Assembly: GCA_025462865.1 (NCBI GenBank)
Contig: JAOAPI010000130.1
Span: 1-64,000, forward strand
Direction of reading: 5' to 3'
DNA length: 64,000 nt
Source of the DNA: Candidatus Sulfotelmatobacter sp.
Lineage (GTDB): Bacteria > Acidobacteriota > Terriglobia > Terriglobales > Acidobacteriaceae
A program made the translations under genes and the position numbers. Shown here one piece after another: positions 57,642 to 64,000 of this stretch; positions within the stretch are counted from its first letter, which is position 1, and every line of letters begins with the position of its first letter. Under the pieces are notes generated by a model, which had not been told where the DNA came from, ran no database searches, and saw only the letters and a list, made by a program, of their open reading frames with translations.

Positions 57642-57881
57642 ATGTCTGATCACCGTGACAGGGTTGCGTTTGAAGTGGATGAGCACATGAAGGCTGTTTT
57701 GCAGTTCATGCAAGAAAACGTACCGACCTCAAAGCTAATCGGCGTGAGCGATTCGATCCCGCAAGTGGCAAGGCTCCTTTGGGGGTCTTTCCCGCAGGAG
57801 CCTTGTTGTTTTGTGACGTTGCGATCTCCGCTTCCAGAACCTAGTACTGTTTGTGCGACACCACTAGCCTCCAGAGAATAG
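57642..57881 (+). CDS. Small cargo protein of the element
   Basis: 79 residues. AAGGAG lies eight bases before the ATG, just inside the left inverted repeat. The first ~55 residues look coding (VDEHMKAVLQFMQENVPTSK); a hairpin (57770-57804) lies within the 3' part, so the natural end may be shorter. Family unknown. Confidence 0.45.
   Translation: MSDHRDRVAFEVDEHMKAVLQFMQENVPTSKLIGVSDSIPQVARLLWGSFPQEPCCFVTLRSPLPEPSTVCATPLASRE
57770..57804 (+). terminator. Terminator-like hairpin in the element
   Basis: Nine-base stem AAGGCTCCT / AGGAGCCTT followed by GTTGTTTTG, between the plus-strand cargo gene and the convergent zinc-ribbon gene. Confidence 0.55.
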
Positions 57882-58074
57882 GCCTTTGGTCCGGCCTATG
57901 TTGGTGGTGGTTCTGTGGCGGAAGGGTATGGTGTTGAGCAATTGCTATTTCGTGCCCACAAGCGTGGCAACGATAGATTCCCGGCCAGCGAGCAGTTGTG
58001 CTCGGATGGCTGAGTTGGTCAAACGCAGTGTCTTGGGAGGCTTCGATGTAAACAGCGTACTTGTAGAGCGCCAT
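57841..58074 (-). CDS. Zinc-ribbon-type small protein (cargo)
   Basis: 77 residues: MALYKYAVYIEASQDTAFDQ, then GIYRCHACGHEIAIAQHHTL, PPQNHHQH and RPILWRLVVSHK. The CxxC pair plus the His-rich stretch suggest a zinc-binding fold found in widely distributed short bacterial proteins of unknown role. Confidence 0.65.
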   Translation of the reverse strand: MALYKYAVYIEASQDTAFDQLSHPSTTARWPGIYRCHACGHEIAIAQHHTLPPQNHHQHRPDQRPILWRLVVSHKQY

Positions 58075-58123
58075 TTTGGACGCCTACCTTCCTGGGGGAA
58101 GGTCAACGTTATACCACAAGGGA

Positions 58124-58285
58124 TCACCTTTGCTTTAGGACAGCACCGCAGGTAGGACACCTGAGGGGAAGCACTTGCTTTTGTTTTGTGTTCTTTCGGG
58201 ATTTACGATTAGCAGCCATGCGCTTCAAGATTTTAGTTACGCGCTCTTCGCGACGTTTCGCCCATTCTGTCTTTTTGGTGGCCAT
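58124..58285 (-). CDS. Small basic protein with a Cys pair (cargo)
   Basis: 53 residues: MATKKTEWAKRREERVTKIL, KRMAANRKSRK, ending LRCPTCGAVLKQR. Strongly basic with a terminal CPTCG knuckle, hence probably nucleic-acid binding. Unrecognised family. Confidence 0.5.
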   Translation of the reverse strand: MATKKTEWAKRREERVTKILKRMAANRKSRKNTKQKQVLPLRCPTCGAVLKQR

Positions 58286-58301
58286 TGTGCCTGCACTATT
58301 T

Positions 58302-58457
58302 TTACTTCGGATTGGGATCAGAGGGAATGCACTGCAAAAAGAATGTCCTACGTTCGCTGGGGGTCATCTCGCGGCCGAACAGTTTTTTGAACCGCTGGAG
58401 GATTTCCTGATGAGACATCACTTCCTGCCGGGAGAGCGCTTCCGCCAATTCATCCAT
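58302..58457 (-). CDS. Small hypothetical protein (cargo)
   Basis: 51 residues from the ATG at 58457: MDELAEALSRQEVMSHQEIL, QRFKKLFGREMTPSERRTFF. The open frame extends further upstream (VPPRLVRWDTIFPV) without a start codon, so the true N-terminus may be longer or lost. Coding character is clear; function unknown. Confidence 0.45.
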   Translation of the reverse strand: MDELAEALSRQEVMSHQEILQRFKKLFGREMTPSERRTFFLQCIPSDPNPK

Positions 58458-58804
58458 AACGGGAAAAATGGTATCCCAACGAACGAGTCTTGGCGGTACG
58501 CTAGCGCACGACCAATTTCCCTCGCGGGATGCATGGTGAACAAAAGACGAATGAGATTTAGCGGGTACGGATAAAATGATGCCCCAGCACTAGGGCAGCC
58601 TAAAAACTGAGGTAATTTAATTTTGTCAAAGTATCATAAAGACTGTTAGTTCATAAGGTTAGGTGATACTAAAAAAATATTCTTGCTTTACGATTTCACT
58701 TGTGCTTACGAAGGTAATGGTAGATCATAATGACAGCTTTTCGCTCGGTGAGATTCCGAGCCTTCCCCTGGACCCGGGGCAAATTGGGCAAATAGCGGCC
58801 GCCG

Positions 58805-59410
58805 TCAAAGGCGGCTGTTATTTTTAGAAGGACAACTTCTGCAGTAGAGGGGGTTCTCTGCGCAATACTCTCCAATATTTGAAGCAGTATCCAGAAACGA
58901 TGTGATGATGGCCCTAGTCCCACCGGGCCGAATCGTGGTGAACACCAATTTTACGTCTGACAATTCCTTGTTGTATCGCTTAATATAGACCTCCTCCCCT
59001 TCGACCACCTGCGCACAGTTTGGATAAATCCCGTCCGGTTCCCTTATGACATCCTCAAGCCAAAAGAGGGTGCGGAGTCTAACATCTTGCCATGTGTACA
59101 GGTCTTGATTGAAAGTACCAGCGTGCAACAAAGGGATTACCACTTTCGCCCGCGCCTTGCGAGTTGGCAATTTGCCGCTTGGTTTTAGCCACAGCTTCAA
59201 CAATTTCGGGAAATTTTCCTCAAAAAGAGTAACGCAAATCTTCCTTGGATCTTCAACATCGCGATTGGCGCAACACTCACAGTACTTGCGAAAAGCGTTC
59301 AGAATGTCCAACTGGCAATAGGAGAGAGAGGCTGCGCCCTCTTTTGGCACCCATGGGTGCGGATGGCGGTCCGGGAAAATGCGGACAAGTTGTTCTTTAA
59401 GTTCGCCCAT
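58805..59410 (-). CDS. Cargo protein, possible BECR-fold nuclease/toxin
   Basis: 201 residues from the ATG at 59410 (alternatives at 59428 and 59500). The C-terminal half (VVIPLLHAGTFNQDLYTW, RLRTLFWLEDVIREPDGIYP, VVEGEEVYIKRYNKEL, KLVFTTIRPGGTRAIITSFL) follows the strand pattern of phage-associated Barnase/EndoU/ColicinE5/RelE-like domains, but no catalytic set can be confirmed. A TATATAT box lies ~35 bp upstream. An overlapping frame downstream (58696-58923, ending TERKAVIMIYHYLRKHK) also looks coding and could be a second small gene or an antitoxin; not resolved. Confidence 0.5.
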   Translation of the reverse strand: MGELKEQLVRIFPDRHPHPWVPKEGAASLSYCQLDILNAFRKYCECCANRDVEDPRKICVTLFEENFPKLLKLWLKPSGKLPTRKARAKVVIPLLHAGTFNQDLYTWQDVRLRTLFWLEDVIREPDGIYPNCAQVVEGEEVYIKRYNKELSDVKLVFTTIRPGGTRAIITSFLDTASNIGEYCAENPLYCRSCPSKNNSRL

Positions 59411-59572
59411 ATGGTGCTCGCGCTGCATAGTAGCCGAAATGTTATCCCTAGTGCATATATAATGGCGGAAGGTGGAGGGATCGGACCTCAGGCCCCGCAA
59501 GGGAAACTAACCGTGTATAAGACGGTTTTCTAGCAGCCAGCTAGTCACCTTCCGCTGAAAGAGCCTCACCAC

Positions 59573-59622
59573 GGCTCGAATCGCGTCCCGGCAAAGGACT
59601 CTGCGATTCGAGCCTTTTTATT
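59573..59622 (+). terminator. Strong intrinsic terminator
   Basis: Perfect 12-bp stem GGCTCGAATCGC / GCGATTCGAGCC (59573-59584, 59603-59614) followed by TTTTTATT. No plus-strand gene ends here, which suggests a short transcript starting in the ~100 bp upstream. Confidence 0.75.
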
Positions 59623-59742
59623 ATGGCTTCGCGCACGGCGAGTACAGTGATGCGCTCGGCTATGTCTTTATCTTCATCGGCTTTTCCAGTTCACACACAC
59701 TTCGGCGCACGCTTGTGGAGGATTTCCACAGCCTTTCCACTT

Positions 59743-59857
59743 GACTTGTTCAGGAGGAGTGACTAAGAATAGATCACGACATCTTAGAAACTTTCCCGAC
59801 CGAACCACTCAAACGGCGAAAGATTCTCGAAAGGGCAGCCTTGCCGGGCTGCCTTTT
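59743..59857 (+). ncRNA. Candidate small RNA with promoter and terminator
   Basis: TTGACT followed, 17 bases later, by TAAGAA gives a fair promoter; GGCAGCC / GGCTGCC with TTTT (59834-59857) gives a good terminator. The predicted transcript is ~75-80 nt with no open frame of note. It lies within the mobile element. Confidence 0.4.
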
Positions 59858-60051
59858 CAACTTTTACGCCAATGTCTATTGTAAGCACGGCGAGCACTGT
59901 GAATGCAATGGAGTTAGGTGAGTTTGCTGTGGAAATGTCTCATTTTCTGTGCATGATGTTGGAAAAGTAAACCCTAACTATTGCGCAAGGGTGGTGCTAA
60001 CTCCAGCATTGGCTATGGCTTTCAGGTAATAAGTGGTACTAACTGGTCAAG

Positions 60052-60192
60052 ATGAAAGTAGACAAACAAAAATTCGACGCAGTATTGAGTAGACTAATAG
60101 CGGCAGAGCCTCAGAAACGCTCGACAGTCAAGCCTGACCGAAAGCCTAGAAAGGCTCGGAAGTCTTCGGCTCGTGGCGCACGAAGGGCGTAA
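60052..60192 (+). CDS. Small basic protein convergent with the transposase
   Basis: 46 residues: MKVDKQKFDAVLSRLIAAEP, then a Lys/Arg-rich tail (KPDRKPRKARKSSARGARRA). Short proteins starting MxVDKxKFDxLL next to transposases are familiar to me from acidobacterial genomes. Overlaps the 3' end of the transposase gene by 47 bp. Role unknown. Confidence 0.55.
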   Translation: MKVDKQKFDAVLSRLIAAEPQKRSTVKPDRKPRKARKSSARGARRA

Positions 60193-61117
60193 AAGCGTGC
60201 TGCTCAATTAGCTTGCTGTACGGCATGGGCTTCACGCCAGCCATACGCGCCACTGTGGCCTCGAACATGTCCGCATCTTCCCGCCGATTGAACCTGTACG
60301 AAAACTCATTCAGATAGCGTTGCAGATGCTTTATCGAAAGCTGGTGGTACGTTCCTATCACAGCACGCTTGAGTAGTGAGAACGAGTTCTCCACGGTGTT
60401 CGTGTGGACTTCGCCCTTAACGTACTCGCCGCGAGTGTGGCGGATTTTCGAGTGCTTCGCAGCGAGGAATTTCGTAATCCGGAAATCGTAAGCTCCCGCA
60501 TCGTCGGTCATGATCTTGTCCACGCCCTTGTCAACGTGCTTTTCGATTGCGTCATAGAGCGTGCCTTGCTTGTTGTCTTTTACCTGCACCAGACGGAGAG
60601 GACCGCCGCGTTGCCGGATTCCGAGAACCACGTCCTTGTTGCGGAGTTTCCGAGCGTGGCCCTTTTGCTTTCCGCCGATGTAGGTCTCGTCGATCTCCAC
60701 GGTGCCTGTCAGCTTTAGCCCCTCTGGGTCGTCCATCGCTTCCCGAATGCGATGCGCCAAATACCAGGCGGTGCGGTAATTCACTTTCAGATGCCTTTGC
60801 AATTGCAGGGCAGACATTCCTTTTTTAGCATCCACAATCAGGGCGATAGCCATGTACCATTTATCTAGCGATAGGTGGGAGCCGTTAAAGATCGTGCCTG
60901 TAGTGGCGGAGAATTGAGCCTTGCAGGTCTTTTCGAGGCACTGATAGATTTGCGCCCGCTTGTTGTCGGATTTCTTCGTTACGGCGCGCGTGATGTGGGA
61001 GATTTCCTTAGAGCCGCAAGTGAGGCAGCGCACGCCGTTCGGCCATCGTTTAGCTTCAAGATAAGCTAAACACTGTTCCTCGGTAGCGAAAGCCTTTGTG
61101 ACTTCTATCAGTTTCAT
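60146..61117 (-). CDS. IS1595-family (ISXO2-like) transposase
   Basis: 323 residues from the ATG at 61117. An N-terminal zinc ribbon (Cys31, Cys34, Cys60, Cys65) and the ISXO2-type DDE core: Asp143 in VEIDETYIGGK, Asp205/206 in MTDDAGAY, and Glu243 in HTNTVENSFSLLKR. The open frame runs 88 codons further upstream through the inverted repeat into the TPR gene, but that is antisense and not part of the element. The coding region is intact, so the enzyme could be active. Confidence 0.93.
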   Translation of the reverse strand: MKLIEVTKAFATEEQCLAYLEAKRWPNGVRCLTCGSKEISHITRAVTKKSDNKRAQIYQCLEKTCKAQFSATTGTIFNGSHLSLDKWYMAIALIVDAKKGMSALQLQRHLKVNYRTAWYLAHRIREAMDDPEGLKLTGTVEIDETYIGGKQKGHARKLRNKDVVLGIRQRGGPLRLVQVKDNKQGTLYDAIEKHVDKGVDKIMTDDAGAYDFRITKFLAAKHSKIRHTRGEYVKGEVHTNTVENSFSLLKRAVIGTYHQLSIKHLQRYLNEFSYRFNRREDADMFEATVARMAGVKPMPYSKLIEQHAFTPFVRHEPKTSEPF

Positions 61118-61123
61118 GCTAAA

Positions 61124-61152
61124 ACTATAGCTGAGAACACATTCTGTGTCAA
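61124..61152 (-). promoter_or_regulatory. Transposase promoter partly within the right inverted repeat
   Basis: TTGACA (61147-61152), 17-bp spacer, TATAGT (61124-61129): a near-consensus sigma-70 promoter. Only six bases separate the -10 box from the transposase ATG, so the transcript would be leaderless or nearly so. Confidence 0.75.
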
Positions 61153-61164
61153 GTGCATAATGAT

Positions 61165-61174
61165 CAGAAACTTG
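61165..61174 (+). repeat. Target-site duplication, right copy
   Basis: CAGAAACTTG, identical to 57595-57604. Confidence 0.85.
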
Positions 61175-62387
61175 GCAGGTTCGAGGAAGCAGATGCACTA
61201 CTGCATTCTGCCCTCGATCAACACAAGTCGCTGTTCGGGGCAGATAGTCTCGAAGTAGCGGAGAGCCTGACCGCGCTAGGCTTACTGCGGTCCGATCAGG
61301 CGCGTTTAGAGGAGGCCGAGCAACTGGTTCGAGGGGGTCTCGCAATGACCGGGCGGCACGTGCCATCGCACCATCCGGCACTTGCGAAAGCCACTCTCGC
61401 CTTTGGAAAAGTGGAGGCGCAGCGCGGATTCTACGATCGAGCTATCGACGCTCTGAATGAGGCTGTGCGCCTGGAGTCGGCTCCGGGCGTGGCACCCGCC
61501 GACTTGGCCGCCAGCATCTCCACGCTGGCGGACGCCCACTACTCGGCCGGCCACTACGACGCCTGCCGTTCTTTGTACACTCGCGTCCTTGAGATGCATC
61601 GCCAAATCTACGATCCAAGGCACCCGCTGATCGCAGATGATCTCGGGAGTCTCGCCGCCGTCCAGCGCGATTTGGGTTATTACAGTGAAGCCGAGCAGTT
61701 GGACGGGCAAGCGCTCGAGATTGCTCAGTCATATTATGGCCACAACCACCCCCAGACCGCCGGCCGCTTGACCGCCCTCGCCGAGTCCCTAACGTATCAG
61801 AAGAAGTATGACGAAGCCGTCGCTGCCCTTGAGCAGGCTCTTGCGATTCAGCAGTCAGTTTATGGTCCGGTACATCCGTCCGTGGCTGAAACCTCAACGA
61901 ATTAGGAAACGTGGCCTCCATGCGTGACAAGCTCGATGAAGCAGAAGCACGATTCCGCCGAGCAGTTGATATCTATCGTGCCGTCTACGGCGATCACCAC
62001 TATCTGGTTGCGATAGCCCTGTCCAATCTGGCGGGCATCTCCAGGGACAAAAAGAACTATTCGCGTGCGGAGCAACTTTTTCGTGAAGTGATCCGCCGCT
62101 ATAAGGAAGCCCTCCCCGCTGACAATGTGAACCTCGGCATCGCGCATATCAAATTGGGTAGGACGCTTCTTCGCCATAATAAATATAAGGATGCGGCACC
62201 CGAGACTCTGGCCGGTTACGAAATCTTGATCAAGCAGAGCAGCCCATCCACGAGTTTCATGCGTGCTGCGCGAAAGGATCTCGCCGCCGAGTACGAAGCT
62301 TTGAATCAACCGCAGAAAGCCGCGCGATTTCGCGCTGAGCTGGCGGAGGTCACAGCAAATTCCTCCAGCACGATCCCCCCGCAGTGA
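61165..62387 (+). pseudogene. Ser/Thr kinase-TPR gene, 3' part (TPR domain with frameshift)
   Basis: Continues the kinase gene after the element: QKLGRFEEADALLHSALDQH and further TPR units of the NB-ARC-TPR type (SLFGADSLEVAESLTALGLL). At about 61890 one base is missing: PSVAET is followed by stop, whereas restoring a C gives LNELGNVASMRDKLDEAEAR and an open frame to 62387. Together with the 5' part this was a ~880-residue receptor-like kinase. Confidence 0.85.
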
Positions 62388-62729
62388 AATATCCCTCAGC
62401 CGGTTGGGAGACTCCTTTTCCAGGCACGGGCCGGTCACACGGAGCCAACCAAACGAGCCTCAACGGATTAGTAAGGGCAAGTCTTAGTGCTGTATCTGAA
62501 GCGCCCACGAGTGAAGATCTACCGTACCGATGCGCTCGGTACAGCGCTTCAGACACAGCGACCTGAGGGAAGCCGCCCCGAGGACTATGGGATTTGAGCC
62601 AGTTGTGATCGTTTGCGTGGTTGCCGTTGCTGTCGGTGCACTTGGGTTTCAGTTGGTGTTCGCAGAGAGAATGGTTGGCCACGGAAGTTATGCCCGGGCC
62701 GTCGGCCATATAGGTACTGAAGAGTCGGC
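62388..62729 (+). other. Intergenic with a possible small membrane protein
   Basis: A plus-strand frame from 62587 encodes 48 residues with one membrane helix (VVIVCVVAVAVGALGFQLVF) and overlaps the end of the phosphatase gene by four bases. No ribosome site; weak support. Confidence 0.25.
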
Positions 62730-63704
62730 TTAGCAGCGGCGCCGGATGGCCAACATAGTTAAGTCGTCCAGACGTGGACCGGCGCCGGCGAAGGCGCGCA
62801 GGTCGTCGAGGCAAGCGGCGATCAGATCGGCGGGGGGCCGCGCGGCCTGCTGGCGCACCAAGGTCATGACGCGGTCCACGCCGTATTCGTCGTCCTCATT
62901 GCGGGCTTCCGAAAGGCCGTCGGTGTAGAGGAAGAGGGTGTCGCCCACCTCCAGTTGCACGCGCGTAGCGGAGAACTCGCGTTCGCGGAACATCCCCAGC
63001 GGCAGACCAGTGGACTCGATGCGCAGCACGCCGCCATGCCCGACGACGATTGCGGGCCAGTGGCCGGCGTTATGGATTTCCACCTCCCCGGTAGGTTTAG
63101 CCTGGCCGCACACCACCGTGGCGTACTGCCCGGCCAGCGCGCTTTCACAGAATACGCGATTGGCCCGGGTGACCATTTGGCCGAGCGGCAGGGCCATACC
63201 GGTCAGGCTGCGAAACAAGGCGTGGAGTTGCGTCATTAGCATGGAGGCGGCCACACCTTTGCCTGAGACGTCGCCAAGCACGAAAAAAAGCTGTCCGTCG
63301 GAGGGGATCAAGTCGCAGTAGTCGCCGCTAACGGGACCGACAGGCGCGTAATGATAGCTGGTCTCCCAACCACCGGCGTGCAGGCCCGCTTGCGGCAAAA
63401 GGTTGCGCTGTACCTCAGAGGCCAGGTCGAGGTCACGCTGCAGCGCGGCCCGTTCCGGTACGGTTAGGTGGTCCAGACAATAGCGCACCAGCGGGTCGGC
63501 TAGCAGGCGGTCCTGTTCCACCGGTTCGTGGCACTCCTGGCATAGACCGTAGCTGCCTTTGGCCATACGTTCCAGAGCCGAATCCACTTGGTGCAGCAGT
63601 CCGGCCAAAGCCGCGTTCGGTGGTGCGACGGCAAGCGCCGCTTGCAACCGGCGCTTGCGTTCTTCCAGTTGGTCGTGCAGGAAAGCGGTCTCTAGCGTGG
63701 CCAT
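62730..63704 (-). CDS. DksA-type zinc finger-SpoIIE phosphatase fusion
   Basis: 324 residues. N-terminal helices and a TraR/DksA-like zinc finger (Cys55, Cys58, Cys76 and possibly His79: GLCQECHEPV ... RYCLDH) are followed by a SpoIIE/RsbU PP2C domain with metal-binding Asp128 (VSGDYCDL), GDVSGKGVAASML (144-156) and the terminal PRLDDLTMLAIRR. SpoIIE-type phosphatases dephosphorylate anti-sigma antagonists in partner-switching pathways. No cognate STAS or anti-sigma gene is in view. Confidence 0.9.
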   Translation of the reverse strand: MATLETAFLHDQLEERKRRLQAALAVAPPNAALAGLLHQVDSALERMAKGSYGLCQECHEPVEQDRLLADPLVRYCLDHLTVPERAALQRDLDLASEVQRNLLPQAGLHAGGWETSYHYAPVGPVSGDYCDLIPSDGQLFFVLGDVSGKGVAASMLMTQLHALFRSLTGMALPLGQMVTRANRVFCESALAGQYATVVCGQAKPTGEVEIHNAGHWPAIVVGHGGVLRIESTGLPLGMFREREFSATRVQLEVGDTLFLYTDGLSEARNEDDEYGVDRVMTLVRQQAARPPADLIAACLDDLRAFAGAGPRLDDLTMLAIRRRC

Positions 63705-63775
63705 CGCAATTTGTCCCAGACTGTTAAAAGATTCTTGCTATTGGATTCTGACAATGCTGCTTTCGATGCGCATCT

Positions 63776-63850
63776 CTATTGCAGGGTAACGGATTGCCAA
63801 CCCCCACCCAAAGCCTTGTACAAAGCAATCAGGTTGACGGTTTGTGTAGT
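63776..63850 (-). pseudogene. C-terminal end of a NodT/OprM-type efflux protein
   Basis: The minus frame reads TQTVNLIALYKALGGGWQSV, TLQ, stop, the conserved end of RND outer-membrane lipoproteins. Upstream (63851-64000) the frame no longer matches the family, so only ~22 codons appear to survive; the window edge prevents certainty. Confidence 0.55.
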
Positions 63851-63920
63851 GCGACTCTCGCCCGCGAATCCTCGTTCACCTTTACTCACGTTGAGCATCG
63901 AGTACCGCGAGGGACCAACT

Positions 63921-63942
63921 CCTGGATGTTCCGCCATCCAGG
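63921..63942. repeat. Perfect 8-bp inverted repeat near the window end
   Basis: CCTGGATG and CATCCAGG around TTCCGC. No U-run follows. It lies where the NodT-like gene should continue, so it may mark an insertion or rearrangement boundary. Confidence 0.4.
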
Positions 63943-64000
63943 TTAGGATTGGCCAGCATAGATATTTATATTTTCAAACGGCCTTACGCATTGCCTGCCC

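Larger units (their letters stand above)
57605..61164. mobile_element. IS1595/ISXO2-type element with cargo genes (~3.56 kb)
   Basis: The left end ATGATTATGCACTTGACACA and the right end, read inward, ATCATTATGCACTTGACACA form inverted repeats of at least 21 bp with one mismatch. The element interrupts the kinase-TPR gene and carries an ISXO2-like DDE transposase near its right end. The left ~2.4 kb holds small genes and RNA-like units unrelated to transposition. Family knowledge: the IS1595 family includes members with passenger genes. Gene content is balanced on both strands. Confidence 0.88.

Noticed and set aside
61118-61381. 88-codon N-terminal extension of the transposase
   Set aside because: It crosses the inverted repeat and lies antisense to the TPR coding region, outside the element.

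Overview
The window reads as chromosomal DNA of a Gram-negative acidobacterium (Terriglobia/Koribacteraceae-like). This is inferred from five tandem permeases of the acidobacterial duplicated orphan permease (ADOP) type, a YXWGXW-repeat secreted protein, an NtrC/NtrY-type pair, AsmA and TolC-like proteins, and several small protein types that look acidobacterial. No rRNA gene, complete tRNA or CRISPR array is visible.

Layout. 1-1.6 kb: C-terminus of an Snf2-type helicase and a DUF932 protein. 1.66-21.8 kb: one minus-strand operon in the order membrane-fusion protein, ABC ATPase 1, five full-length ADOP permeases (A-E), a collapsed sixth permease, ABC ATPase 2, TolC-like outer-membrane protein, sigma-54 response regulator, histidine kinase. 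It encodes a complete tripartite export machine plus its own two-component system. 22.5-26.0 kb: a TetR gene with two matching palindromic operators and four downstream genes. A relic of the DUF932 gene at 26.1 kb puts direct repeats on both sides of the operon and the TetR cluster. 26.4-33.8 kb: YXWGXW protein, two small genes, AsmA, then a sortase substrate (LPHTA signal), a class D-like sortase and a secreted protein.

33.7-55 kb is accessory DNA rich in gene relics: integrase and terminase fragments, a tRNA 3' end, REP-like repeats, and small genes broken by one-base insertions or nonsense codons. Between them lie intact genes: a carbohydrate-binding-like protein, NTF2-like protein, TPR protein, ClC transporter, PaiB, Ku, DUF892 and a REC-histidine kinase. 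Many of the broken genes could be recognised only by joining frames.

56-62.4 kb: a Ser/Thr kinase-TPR gene destroyed by a nonsense codon, a frameshift and a 3.56-kb IS1595/ISXO2-type element. The element has 21-bp inverted repeats, a target duplication of 8-10 bp, a transposase read from a promoter in its own terminal repeat, and several small cargo genes. The window ends with a DksA-type zinc finger fused to a SpoIIE phosphatase and the last codons of a NodT-like efflux protein.

The most interesting parts are the ADOP operon, since this family is named for lacking ATPase partners; the cargo-bearing IS1595-type element; the sortase-substrate pair; and the TetR and MarR operator circuits.
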